Below are positions 51,553 to 59,855 of a stretch of 64,000 bases of DNA, in pieces. The stretch spans positions 1,674,001 through 1,738,000 of the forward strand of contig NZ_CP018624.1 in the NCBI RefSeq assembly GCF_002327185.1. The letters are read 5' to 3'. A program made the position numbers and the translations under genes. The stretch's first letter is position 1. Each line of letters begins with the position of its first letter. The notes beneath the pieces are model-generated. The model was not told the DNA's origin, ran no database searches, and saw only the letters and a program-made list of their open reading frames with translations. This DNA comes from Clostridium chauvoei. GTDB lineage: Bacteria > Bacillota > Clostridia > Clostridiales > Clostridiaceae.

Positions 51553-51825
51553 CTATTTTCTCCTCATTTCATCAATCATAGCTTTAGCAGTTAATTTAGC
51601 ATCTATTTTATAAGTTCCATTTGATAATTTATTTTTTATCTCATTTACTTTTGCACTTTTATCATAATCGCTTCTATCTATACCATAATCTCTTAAAGCT
51701 TTTGCTTCTTTAGATATTTCAATTCTATCTTTTGATACTTTATTTTCTATTTTATTCACTTTACTATTTGATACTTTGTTATAATAATTTATCCCACTAG
51801 TTAATCCAATTCCTTTAATATTCAT
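51553..51825 (-). CDS. flgM: Anti-sigma-28 factor FlgM
   Basis: A 90-residue, mostly disordered protein with the FlgM signature SKDRIEISKEAKALRDYG at about 31-48 and the C-terminal sigma-binding helices VNEIKNKLSNGTYKIDAKLTAKAMIDEM. It inhibits SigD until it leaves the cell through the finished hook. It has its own sigma-28 promoter and so is under feedback control. First gene of the late unit to fliD. Confidence 0.93.
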   Translation of the reverse strand: MNIKGIGLTSGINYYNKVSNSKVNKIENKVSKDRIEISKEAKALRDYGIDRSDYDKSAKVNEIKNKLSNGTYKIDAKLTAKAMIDEMRRK

Positions 51826-51857
51826 TAAAATTCCTCCTATTTAATTTCCCTATTTAA

Positions 51858-51884
51858 TTATCGTATGCACTTGTTGTAAGTTTA
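51858..51884 (-). promoter_or_regulatory. Sigma-28 promoter of the flgM-fliD unit
   Basis: TAAACTTA, an 11-base spacer and TACGATAA on the minus strand, 33 bases upstream of the flgM start. Confidence 0.8.
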
Positions 51885-51895
51885 TACTAAAGTAG

Positions 51896-51936
51896 AAAAA
51901 AAGCCAATCTATCCATTTAAATAGACTGGCTTTTTT
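51896..51936 (-). terminator. Terminator of the chemotaxis-switch operon (after fliY)
   Basis: On the minus strand AAAAAAGCCAGTCTA pairs with TAGATTGGCTTTTTT (one G-U pair) directly after the fliY stop. A U-tract follows. It separates the che-fliM-fliY operon from the flgM unit. Confidence 0.85.
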
Positions 51937-53079
51937 CTATCTTAAAGACTTAATTCTTTCTGTATTATTTACTATACTAGTAATTCTAACACCAAAACTT
52001 TCATCTATAACTACAACTTCACCTAATGCAATTTGTTTTCCATTAATTAGAATTTCAACTGGCTCTTCAGCTAGTTTATCTAACTCTATAAGTGAACCTG
52101 TACTTAAGTTTAATATATCTTTTATACTTTTTTTAGTTCTTCCCAGTACTACTGATATATTTAAAGGTACATCTAATATTAAATCTATATTTTTATTTGA
52201 TTCCCCTAAAACTCTAGGTTGTAGTGGTTCAAATGATGCCTTATTTACTTCTATTGTTGGTTGTTTTACATTAATGTCTTTATTCATAACAGTTTCCTCT
52301 ATTGTCGCATTAGAAGCCTTTATTGTATTCACATTTATAGCTTCTTCTATTTGTATATTATCATCTACTTTAGCTTCTTCTATTTTTGTTAGAGCTGCTT
52401 CTTCTTCTCCCATCATTATAGAAACTATCTTTTTAGCGGTAGCGATAGGTAAAATTTGCATTACATTTGATTCTAATAAATCACCTATTTTTAAATCAAA
52501 ACATACTCTTACTATTTCTTCATCTTCTTCTATTGTATCTGCAATACTTTCTTGTAATCCCTTCCATATCTTAGAGCGTGGTGGGGATATATTTACTTCT
52601 CTTGCAAACATAGTGGCCATAGAAGTAGCTGCTGAACCTATCATTTGATTCATAGCTTCTTGTACTGCACTAACTTCAATTTCTGATAGTTCAATACTTT
52701 CTACTTGACCATTACCACCCATCATAAGATTAGCTATTACTGCAGCATCTGTAATTTTCATTATTAATATATTTCTACCTATAATTCCTGTTACATACTC
52801 AACATCAAGAATTATATTAGGATATTCAAACCCTTCCTTTATTTCTCTTAATGTTGTAATCGAAACCTTAGGAGTTGTTATATTTACTTGTTGATTTATT
52901 ATTTGATAAAGAGCTGTTGATGCTGAACCCATAGATATATTTCCTATTTCACCAAGCAAATCTTTTTCTATATCTGATAGTTTTTCTAAATTAACTTCTT
53001 TCTCTTTTCCTGACTCACTATCTCCATTTAATAATGAATCTATTTCTTCTTGTGATAAAAACCCATTACTCATACTCAT
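51937..53079 (-). CDS. fliY: Flagellar motor switch phosphatase FliY (CheC-FliN type)
   Basis: A 380-residue protein of three parts: an N-terminal CheY-P-binding motif SQEEIDSLLNGD (about 9-20), a CheC-like phosphatase domain with two active-site patterns LGEIGNISMGSASTALYQII and VQEAMNQMIGSAATSMATMF (about 42-210), and a C-terminal FliN domain (about 300-375, LDVPLNISVVLGRTKKSIKDILNLSTGSLIELDKLAEEPVEILINGK). It is a rotor part that also removes phosphate from CheY-P. It overlaps fliM by 14 bases. Confidence 0.93.
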   Translation of the reverse strand: MSMSNGFLSQEEIDSLLNGDSESGKEKEVNLEKLSDIEKDLLGEIGNISMGSASTALYQIINQQVNITTPKVSITTLREIKEGFEYPNIILDVEYVTGIIGRNILIMKITDAAVIANLMMGGNGQVESIELSEIEVSAVQEAMNQMIGSAATSMATMFAREVNISPPRSKIWKGLQESIADTIEEDEEIVRVCFDLKIGDLLESNVMQILPIATAKKIVSIMMGEEEAALTKIEEAKVDDNIQIEEAINVNTIKASNATIEETVMNKDINVKQPTIEVNKASFEPLQPRVLGESNKNIDLILDVPLNISVVLGRTKKSIKDILNLSTGSLIELDKLAEEPVEILINGKQIALGEVVVIDESFGVRITSIVNNTERIKSLR

Positions 53080-54061
53080 TCACATCCTTATCTAAAATAT
53101 CCAAAAGCTCTACGCCTATGTTTTTTCCAACAATCCCTGGTTTAGCTATAAAGCATTCTTGATCTTCTACATAAACCTTAATAGGATCATCAAACTTCGA
53201 ATTTAATACTAAAACATCGCCAGTTACTAGATTTAAAAAATCATCTACTGTTACTTCTGTATTTCCAATTTCAGCATACATAGATACTTCAACAGGCTTT
53301 AATCCTTCTTTTAGCTTTTCCTTAGATTCTTCTATTAATTCTGTTTCATCTGTTCTAAACCAATATTGTACTATCAATTTATCTAACACCTTTTCTACAC
53401 TTAGATATGGAATACATAAATTCATATATGTAGTACCTCTACCAAGTTCAACTGCGAAAGTTAAAAGAGCTACTGGTTCATTTGGTGCTAAAGTTTGATT
53501 CGCTGATGGATTCGTTTCTAATCCTTCAAACTCTGGTTTAACATCTAATACTCCATCCCAAGCCAAAACTAAGTTTTTAATCATATCAGATGTGATTTGA
53601 GATAATATGTTTTTATCTATTTCAGAAAAATCTTTAGAATATTTCTTCCTATCCCCTGTTCCGCCTAAAAGTATATCAAGAATTTGGAAAGAGAACTGAG
53701 GGTTCATTTCTAGAAGTATATTTCCTTGTAATGGTGGCATTCTAAAAACAGTTATTATTGTAGGATTAGGTATTGAATGTATAAATTCTTCATAGGTTAT
53801 TTGTTCGACACTTTTTATTTCTACCTTTACATTCTTTCTTAATTGACCTGATAGATAATTTCCTACAATTCTAGCAAAGCTATCATGTACCATTTCTAAT
53901 GTTCTTATATGATCTTTTGAAAACTTTTGAGGGCTTCTAAAATCATATTTTTTCACCTTTTGCTTATCATCTGTGTCAACCAACTCCTCAGGTGCAACAT
54001 CCCCTTTAGATAAGGCAGATAATAAGGCGTCTATTTCGTTTTGTGATAAAACTTCTGCCAT
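53066..54061 (-). CDS. fliM: Flagellar motor switch protein FliM
   Basis: A 331-residue rotor protein. The N-terminal CheY-binding LSQNEIDALLSAL (about 5-17) is followed by the CheC-like middle domain (YDFRSPQKFSKDHIRTLEMVHDSFARIVGNYLSGQLRK), and a C-terminal FliN-like domain (NTEVTVDDFLNLVTGDVLVLN). It links FliG to the C-ring. Lies after cheW and overlaps fliY. Confidence 0.95.
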   Translation of the reverse strand: MAEVLSQNEIDALLSALSKGDVAPEELVDTDDKQKVKKYDFRSPQKFSKDHIRTLEMVHDSFARIVGNYLSGQLRKNVKVEIKSVEQITYEEFIHSIPNPTIITVFRMPPLQGNILLEMNPQFSFQILDILLGGTGDRKKYSKDFSEIDKNILSQITSDMIKNLVLAWDGVLDVKPEFEGLETNPSANQTLAPNEPVALLTFAVELGRGTTYMNLCIPYLSVEKVLDKLIVQYWFRTDETELIEESKEKLKEGLKPVEVSMYAEIGNTEVTVDDFLNLVTGDVLVLNSKFDDPIKVYVEDQECFIAKPGIVGKNIGVELLDILDKDVNEYE

Positions 54062-54077
54062 TTTCCTCCCTCATTTC

Positions 54078-54473
54078 TTATTGATTTAATAATTTTTCTA
54101 TGTCTATTATGGTAAGTAATTTACCATTTAAGTCAATTACTCCTCTTAAATACCCTTGATTATGAGATTCTAATTGTTGTAGATTGTTGTCATCTATATC
54201 TATAACTTCTTCTACTTCATCTACTGCAATTCCAATCTCTTCTTCATCTAATTTTAAAATTATTATATTATTTTGCTGTTTATTTGAATTTATATTTAGT
54301 AATAAATTAATGTCAACTAAAGACTTTATACTTCCTCTTAAATTTATTAATCCTTTTATATATATAGGAGATTTAGGAACTTTAGTTATACTCATCATAT
54401 CATTTATACTTTGTATTTTTTCAGTTTCAACTGCAAAATGCTCTTTCCCTAATTTAAATACTACAAATTGCAT
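54078..54473 (-). CDS. cheW: Chemotaxis coupling protein CheW (first of two)
   Basis: A 131-residue single-domain CheW. It has the expected beta-barrel phrases: FVVFKLGKEHFAVETEKIQSI, MSITKVPKSPIYIKGLINLRGSIKSLVDI and HNQGYLRGVIDLNGKLLTIIDIEKLL. It couples receptors to CheA. It is 24 bases after cheY and 17 bases before fliM. A second, more diverged CheW is encoded at 59390. Confidence 0.93.
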   Translation of the reverse strand: MQFVVFKLGKEHFAVETEKIQSINDMMSITKVPKSPIYIKGLINLRGSIKSLVDINLLLNINSNKQQNNIIILKLDEEEIGIAVDEVEEVIDIDDNNLQQLESHNQGYLRGVIDLNGKLLTIIDIEKLLNQ

Positions 54474-54497
54474 TTAACATGCCTCCTAATTTAGGTT

Positions 54498-54857
54498 TTA
54501 ACCTAGTACCTTATTTATAGCCTCTAACACTCTATCTGCTTGGAATGGCTTTACTATAAAATCTTTTGCTCCTGCTTTTATGGCATCCATAACCATTGAT
54601 TGTTGTCCCATTGCAGAACACATAACTACTTTAGCACTTGGATCAAACTCTTTTATAGCCTTAACAGCTTCTATTCCATCCATATCTGGCATTGTTATAT
54701 CCATTGTAACAACATCTGGGTTTTCTTTTTTATATAAATCCACCGCTTCTATTCCATTACACGCTTCTCCTACAACTTCAAATCCATTCTTTTGAAGTAT
54801 ATCCTTTACCATCATTCTCATAAATGCTGCATCATCAACGATTAATACTTTTGCCAT
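54498..54857 (-). CDS. cheY: Chemotaxis response regulator CheY
   Basis: A 119-residue receiver domain: acidic pocket VDDAA (Asp8, Asp9), phosphate acceptor Asp53 in VVTMDITMPDMDG, Thr/Ser in MCSAMGQQ and Lys in FIVKPFQ. It signals from CheA to the motor; FliM/FliY bind it. I use ATG 54857 (AAGGAGG-type GGAGGGAATAAAA upstream), since the TTG at 54872 would overlap the ribosome binding site. Confidence 0.95.
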   Translation of the reverse strand: MAKVLIVDDAAFMRMMVKDILQKNGFEVVGEACNGIEAVDLYKKENPDVVTMDITMPDMDGIEAVKAIKEFDPSAKVVMCSAMGQQSMVMDAIKAGAKDFIVKPFQADRVLEAINKVLG

Positions 54858-54874
54858 TTTTATTCCCTCCAAAA

Positions 54875-55471
54875 TTATCCTATTCCTAAAGATTCTAATA
54901 TTTTTTCTAAAGATCCAGGAGCTGGTACATAATATAAATTTCCTTTTATATTACTACTATCATCTCCTGAAAATAATGTTTCTATGTCTAAAATATACTC
55001 ATTATACTGTCCTGCATCTACAAATGTAGATACAAGTATTGCACTTAGCATATCATTAGCTATTGCCGGAACTGATACTGTAGCCTTAATGTTAATAAAA
55101 TTTGATATTGCATTCATAAATGAAGATGCTATTATATTACCTACTTCGGCTATAACAGAAGCCCCCATTTCATCTAAACTTTTTTTATCTCTACATAATC
55201 TAGAAATAATATTTAATGCACTATCTGTTTCAAAAACATATAAAAGACTTCCTTCAATATCATCTAATACTTTAACTAAAACTGCAACTACTTCATTTTC
55301 TTCATATTGATTGAATAACTCTTCAAACCCTATGATATTAATATTGGGTACTGACATATCTATTTTACTACCTAATAACACCGATAAAGCTGTTGCTGAA
55401 TTACCAGCTCCTATATTTGAAACTTCTCTTAAAGCATCTAATTGTATCGATGTTAATTCTTTGTAATTCAT
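54875..55471 (-). CDS. cheC: Chemotaxis phosphatase CheC
   Basis: A 198-residue CheC with the two active-site patterns REVSNIGAGNSATALSVLLG (about 15-34) and IAEVGNIIASSFMNAISNF (about 107-125). It removes phosphate from CheY-P and binds CheD, whose gene lies four genes upstream; this is the typical Firmicutes adaptation loop. It overlaps nothing; 17 bases follow cheA. Confidence 0.93.
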   Translation of the reverse strand: MNYKELTSIQLDALREVSNIGAGNSATALSVLLGSKIDMSVPNINIIGFEELFNQYEENEVVAVLVKVLDDIEGSLLYVFETDSALNIISRLCRDKKSLDEMGASVIAEVGNIIASSFMNAISNFINIKATVSVPAIANDMLSAILVSTFVDAGQYNEYILDIETLFSGDDSSNIKGNLYYVPAPGSLEKILESLGIG

Positions 55472-55487
55472 ATTACTTCCCCCATAT

Positions 55488-57497
55488 TTATATAAGTGCC
55501 GCTACATCTAAAATCAATGTTACTGAACCATTCCCTAATATTGTGGCTCCAATATATTCTTTTAATGTATTTAATGTTTTACCTAAAGGCTTTATAACTA
55601 TTTCTTGTTGTCCTAATAGTGAATCTACAAGAAGACCAACAGTTTTTTCTCCAACTTTTACTATTATAATAAAGTTTCTTGTTGATTCTTCATTCTCAAT
55701 TCCAAGACGTTCATTTAATCTTATAAGTGGAATTACATCATCTCTATATAAAATAACTTCTTTTCCATTAGTTTTCTTGATATTTTCTTTTTTATAATCA
55801 ATAACTTTATCAATGAATCCTAATGATATCGCAAATGTTTCTTCCCCTACTTTTACTAATAAAGCTTGAATAATTTGTAATGTTAAAGGAAGTTTTATTA
55901 CAAAAGTTGATCCAACTCCATCTCCACTTATAACATCTACTGATCCACCTAGAGAAGCTATTTTGGTTTTTACAACATCCATTCCTACGCCTCTACCAGA
56001 TATATCTGTTACAACTTCATTAGTACTAAAGCCTTGAGCAAATATAAGGTTCCTTATATCATTATCACTCAAACCGTCTGTATTTATCCCAACTTTTTGA
56101 GCTTTAGCTTTTACTTTTTCAACATTTATTCCGGCACCATCATCTATAACCTTTATTAATGCCTTAGTTCCTTCTTGATATGCTACTAATTTTATAGTAC
56201 CTTCTTTAGATTTTCCACTAGCTATTCTTTCTTCTTTACTTTCTATTCCATGGTCAGCTGCATTTCTTAATAGATGTATTAATGGTTCACCAATTTCATC
56301 TATTACAGTTCTATCTAATTCAGTTTCTGCACCTTCAACTATAAACTTTATGTCCTTATCTAACTCTACAGATAAATCTCTTATCATTCTTGGGAATCTA
56401 TTAAATACAACGTCTAAAGGTAACATTCTAATTTTCATAACTAAATCCTGAAGATCAGAAGTAGTTCTTTCTACCTGTTCCAAAGTTTCCACTAACTCTT
56501 GTGATTTATCATCTATTACTATTTGTTCTAATCTAGTTCTATATATAACAAGCTCTGACACCATATTCATAAGCTTATCTATTCTTTCTAAGTCTACTCT
56601 TACTGACTGATGTCCTTTTTTAACATCTTTTTTCTTTTCTGATCTCTTTTCACTTGTTGAAGGTTTAGAAACTTCTTTTGCTTTTATTTCTGGTGCCTTC
56701 TCACTCTTTACTTCTTCAGGTGATGTTTGTTCATCAATAGCAATATCCTCTAACTTAATACTTGAAGTTATTACTTCAATAACTTCTGAAATGTTACTTA
56801 CAACATTTTTTATTTCCTCTTCTTCGTTTCTGGTAATAATTGTAAAAGTTAGCTTTGAGTCAAATTGTTCACTTTCTATATCTTCAGTAGATGGAATAGA
56901 CTTTATTATTTCCCCATGGTTTTCTAATTCTTGTACAATTAAAAAAGCTCTAGCTGATTTTAATAAAGTTTCTTCACTTAATGTTACTTCTATATTTACA
57001 ACATTAAAAGTATTTTGTAACGCTTGTTTTATAATAGATAAATCATATTCATTTAATTTAATATCTATTTCATTTTTACTTTCAGGTATTTTTATGCTTT
57101 TTTCGCTTTTATTTGATTCTGATGCTGATATTTTTTGTAATGAATTAATTATACTCTTTATATCAACAATTTCATCATTACCTTCTTCTATGTTAGTTAC
57201 CATCTTTTCCAATGTATCTAAACAATCAAATAAAATTGTTACAACATCTTGTGTAACCTCAAGCTTACCTTCTCTGAAATTTGATAATACATCTTCCATT
57301 TTATGGGTTAATTCTGCGATATCATTAAATCCCATTGTTGCAGCCATACCTTTTATTGTATGAGCAACTCTAAAAATCTCATTTAGTTTGTCTATATCAT
57401 TTGGCTCTTGTTCTAAATCTAACAAGGCTTCATTTAAAATTTGTAAATTATCCATAGACTCTTCTAAAAACATATTCATATATTGAGATGTATCCAT
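55488..57497 (-). CDS. cheA: Chemotaxis histidine kinase CheA
   Basis: A 669-residue kinase with the standard order: HPt domain with His46 in VAHTIKGMAATMGF, a CheY/CheB-binding P2-like region (about 150-250), a low-complexity Glu/Lys linker, the dimer domain (VRVDLERIDKLMNMVSELVIYRTRLEQ), the ATP-binding domain (HLLRNAADHGIE, DDGAGI, GRGVGMDVV) and the C-terminal CheW-like P5. It phosphorylates CheY; a CheB target would need a receiver, which the CheB here lacks. Confidence 0.95.
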   Translation of the reverse strand: MDTSQYMNMFLEESMDNLQILNEALLDLEQEPNDIDKLNEIFRVAHTIKGMAATMGFNDIAELTHKMEDVLSNFREGKLEVTQDVVTILFDCLDTLEKMVTNIEEGNDEIVDIKSIINSLQKISASESNKSEKSIKIPESKNEIDIKLNEYDLSIIKQALQNTFNVVNIEVTLSEETLLKSARAFLIVQELENHGEIIKSIPSTEDIESEQFDSKLTFTIITRNEEEEIKNVVSNISEVIEVITSSIKLEDIAIDEQTSPEEVKSEKAPEIKAKEVSKPSTSEKRSEKKKDVKKGHQSVRVDLERIDKLMNMVSELVIYRTRLEQIVIDDKSQELVETLEQVERTTSDLQDLVMKIRMLPLDVVFNRFPRMIRDLSVELDKDIKFIVEGAETELDRTVIDEIGEPLIHLLRNAADHGIESKEERIASGKSKEGTIKLVAYQEGTKALIKVIDDGAGINVEKVKAKAQKVGINTDGLSDNDIRNLIFAQGFSTNEVVTDISGRGVGMDVVKTKIASLGGSVDVISGDGVGSTFVIKLPLTLQIIQALLVKVGEETFAISLGFIDKVIDYKKENIKKTNGKEVILYRDDVIPLIRLNERLGIENEESTRNFIIIVKVGEKTVGLLVDSLLGQQEIVIKPLGKTLNTLKEYIGATILGNGSVTLILDVAALI

Positions 57498-57498
57498 T

Positions 57499-58278
57499 TC
57501 AAATCCCCCCCTTACATTTTTTATATATAAATGTAGATACCTTTTCTAAACCATAGTCTCTATAATTATATATACTTTCAGTAGCTCCTATAAAAAGCAG
57601 ACCACCCTTTTTAAGTGAATTACTAAATCTTTCAAATATTTGATTCTTCACGTCATTTTTAAAGTATATAACTACATTTCTACAAACTATAAGATCAAAA
57701 TCTTTTTCATAAGTATCTACTATCAAATCATGATTCTTAAAAGTTATCATGGATTTTATACTAGGTTCTATAATATATTTATCTTCAACCTTTTTAAAAT
57801 ATTTGTTTATGTATTCTTTACTTACATTTTTTATTTCTGATGAATTATATTCACCTAATTTTGCTTTTCCTAAAATTGTCTTATCAATATCTGTTGCCAA
57901 TATAGTATTTTTACCATAAGGATTTAATTCTTTTAAGATAATTCCTAAACTATATGGCTCACAACCTATGGAGCAAGCTGCACTCCAAACCTTTATTTTA
58001 GAATCTTTATTTAAAAGGTTATCTTTTACTGCTGTTTCTAATTGTTTAAATATTTCTGGATTTCTAAAAAACTCTGTAACATTAATAGTAATAAAATCTA
58101 AAAATCTTTCTCTTTGTTCTTTGTCTTTCGTTAGAATAGTTTTATACTCTTCTAATGATTTAACACCAATTCTAGACATTAAACTATTTATTCTTCTATT
58201 TAATTGTTCTGGCTTATACGCATTTAAATTCACTCCAAGTTCTTTAAAAACCCACTGATGAAAATCGTTAAAATCCAT
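57499..58278 (-). CDS. cheR: Chemotaxis methyltransferase CheR
   Basis: A 259-residue CheR that methylates glutamates on receptors with S-adenosylmethionine. N-terminal helical domain (about 1-75, RRINSLMSRIGVKSLEEYKTIL), the conserved INVTEFFRNPEIF, and motif I KVWSAACSIGCEPYSLGIIL with the later DLIVCRNVVIYF. One base separates it from cheA. The counterpart esterase CheB is the next gene upstream. Confidence 0.94.
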   Translation of the reverse strand: MDFNDFHQWVFKELGVNLNAYKPEQLNRRINSLMSRIGVKSLEEYKTILTKDKEQRERFLDFITINVTEFFRNPEIFKQLETAVKDNLLNKDSKIKVWSAACSIGCEPYSLGIILKELNPYGKNTILATDIDKTILGKAKLGEYNSSEIKNVSKEYINKYFKKVEDKYIIEPSIKSMITFKNHDLIVDTYEKDFDLIVCRNVVIYFKNDVKNQIFERFSNSLKKGGLLFIGATESIYNYRDYGLEKVSTFIYKKCKGGI

Positions 58279-58286
58279 TCTTCCTC

Positions 58287-58883
58287 CTATACCTTATTTA
58301 ATATATCTTTTATTTTTAAAGATATATCCTCTAAAGGTAATACAAAATCTACTGATCCAGTTTCATAAGTTGCTTTAGGCATTCCATATATAGTGCAAGT
58401 ACTTTCGTCTTCTGATATAGTAAGACCTCCATTCTCTTTAACTACTACGGTTCCTTCTGCACCATCTTTCCCCATACCCGTTAGTATAACAGATATAGCT
58501 TTTTTCTTATATACTTTTGCTGCTGATTTAAATAATCTATCAACTGCAGGTCTTACTCCCCATAAAGGAGCTTCATCATTTAAATATATTTTATTATCTG
58601 ATTCAACCTCCATGTGATATCCTCCTGGAGCTATATACGCAGTATTTTTTTCTAATTTTACTCCGTTATAAGCCTCTATAACTTTTATGTTACAGCACTT
58701 ATCTAATCTTTCTGCGAATGATTTTGTAAATCCCTTTGGCATATGTTGAACTATTAAAATAGATACTCCTATATTACCCGGCAATTCTCTCAATACCTTT
58801 TCTATAGCCTTTGGTCCTCCTGTTGAAGCACCAATTAAAACCACTTCATATCTACTTATTTGTATTGTACCCACAAAAATCAT
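58287..58883 (-). CDS. cheB: Chemotaxis methylesterase CheB lacking the receiver domain
   Basis: A 198-residue protein equal to only the C-terminal catalytic domain of CheB. The triad is present: Ser20 in GASTGGP, His47 in VQHMP and Asp140 in GMGKDGAEG. The usual N-terminal receiver domain and linker (about 150 residues) are missing. The ATG at 58883 has a GGGGGTGA ribosome binding site and cheD ends ten bases upstream, so there is no room for a receiver and no sign of a recent break. It would remove methyl groups or deamidate receptors without direct control by CheA. Confidence 0.93.
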   Translation of the reverse strand: MIFVGTIQISRYEVVLIGASTGGPKAIEKVLRELPGNIGVSILIVQHMPKGFTKSFAERLDKCCNIKVIEAYNGVKLEKNTAYIAPGGYHMEVESDNKIYLNDEAPLWGVRPAVDRLFKSAAKVYKKKAISVILTGMGKDGAEGTVVVKENGGLTISEDESTCTIYGMPKATYETGSVDFVLPLEDISLKIKDILNKV

Positions 58884-58892
58884 TCACCCCCA

Positions 58893-59393
58893 TTAAATTT
58901 CTTTTATATATGCCCCTACGCATCGAATCTTTACTAAGCCATTCTCTGCATCTAATATCATAGTTCTTCCCTTATTTCCTCCTACATCTTCAGAAATTAA
59001 GGAAATCCCTATTAAACTTATTACATTTTTTGTTGCTTCTATGTTTCTTTTTCCTACATCACTTATTATTTTTTTATCTGTAAAATTAAACATAGATGCT
59101 CCACCTGCTATTTTTGCAACTATATTTTTTTTAGCACATCCTGATTTTATCATTTTATCTAATAAAGCCGGTACTGCTAAATCAGCATATTTCATTGGAT
59201 TTGTTATGCTTTTAAATTGAGTACTATCTGGAAGCATTATATGAACTAAACCTGCAATTTTCTTTGTTCTATCATAAAGTGCTATTCCGATACAAGAACC
59301 AAGTCCCATAGTAATTATACTTCCTGGAGCCGAGATAATTGAGTAATCTGCAATTCCAACTCTAACCTCATTCTTCTCTTGCATCAATTTCAC
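58893..59393 (-). CDS. cheD: Chemoreceptor deamidase CheD
   Basis: A 166-residue CheD. It has the catalytic Cys in GLGSCIGIALYD (about 31-42), His in AGLVHIMLPDS (about 48-58) and the Thr/Gly-rich ISEDVGGNKGRTMILDAENGLVKIR at the end. It deamidates receptor glutamines and binds CheC. It overlaps the second cheW by four bases. Confidence 0.94.
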   Translation of the reverse strand: MKLMQEKNEVRVGIADYSIISAPGSIITMGLGSCIGIALYDRTKKIAGLVHIMLPDSTQFKSITNPMKYADLAVPALLDKMIKSGCAKKNIVAKIAGGASMFNFTDKKIISDVGKRNIEATKNVISLIGISLISEDVGGNKGRTMILDAENGLVKIRCVGAYIKEI

Positions 59394-59845
59394 CCCTGAA
59401 ACAAAATCGCTTCCTCTTCTGTTGATAGTATTTTATCTAAATCTAACATAATTATTATATTGTCATTCTTCCTTATAAATCCTCTCATGTATTCTTTAGA
59501 AACTAATGAGGAAACTGCTTTAGGATTACTTATTTCATCTGTACCTATACTTAAAACTTCACTAACATTATCTACTAATATTCCAATCTTTCCAAATTTC
59601 TTTTTAACAACAATTATCTTTCTATCTGATGACTCACTACAATACTCTGTATTATTAGTAAATCTTTTAATTAAGCTTATTACTGGTAATATACCTTCTT
59701 CATAATCAATTACACCTTCTAAAAATTTAGGTGAATCTGGTAATTTAGTTGTCTTTTCTGCACCTAAGATTCTTTCGATTTCACTAATATCAGTTGCATA
59801 AAATTCATTCTGTAAATTAAATATAAGTATTTTCATTTCCTCCAT
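59390..59845 (-). CDS. cheW: CheW-like chemotaxis coupling protein (second copy)
   Basis: A 151-residue CheW-domain protein. Signs are LIFNLQNEFYATDISEIERIL, TKLPDSPKFLEGVIDYEEGILPVISL and KEYMRGFIRKNDNIIIMLDLDKIL. It is only loosely similar to the CheW at 54078 (in particular 'DYEEGILPV' replaces the common NLRG pattern). It may couple different receptors or act as a variant adaptor. The ATG at 59845 has AGGAGG six bases upstream; its end overlaps cheD. Confidence 0.88.
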   Translation of the reverse strand: MEEMKILIFNLQNEFYATDISEIERILGAEKTTKLPDSPKFLEGVIDYEEGILPVISLIKRFTNNTEYCSESSDRKIIVVKKKFGKIGILVDNVSEVLSIGTDEISNPKAVSSLVSKEYMRGFIRKNDNIIIMLDLDKILSTEEEAILFQG

Positions 59846-59855
59846 ATATATCCTC

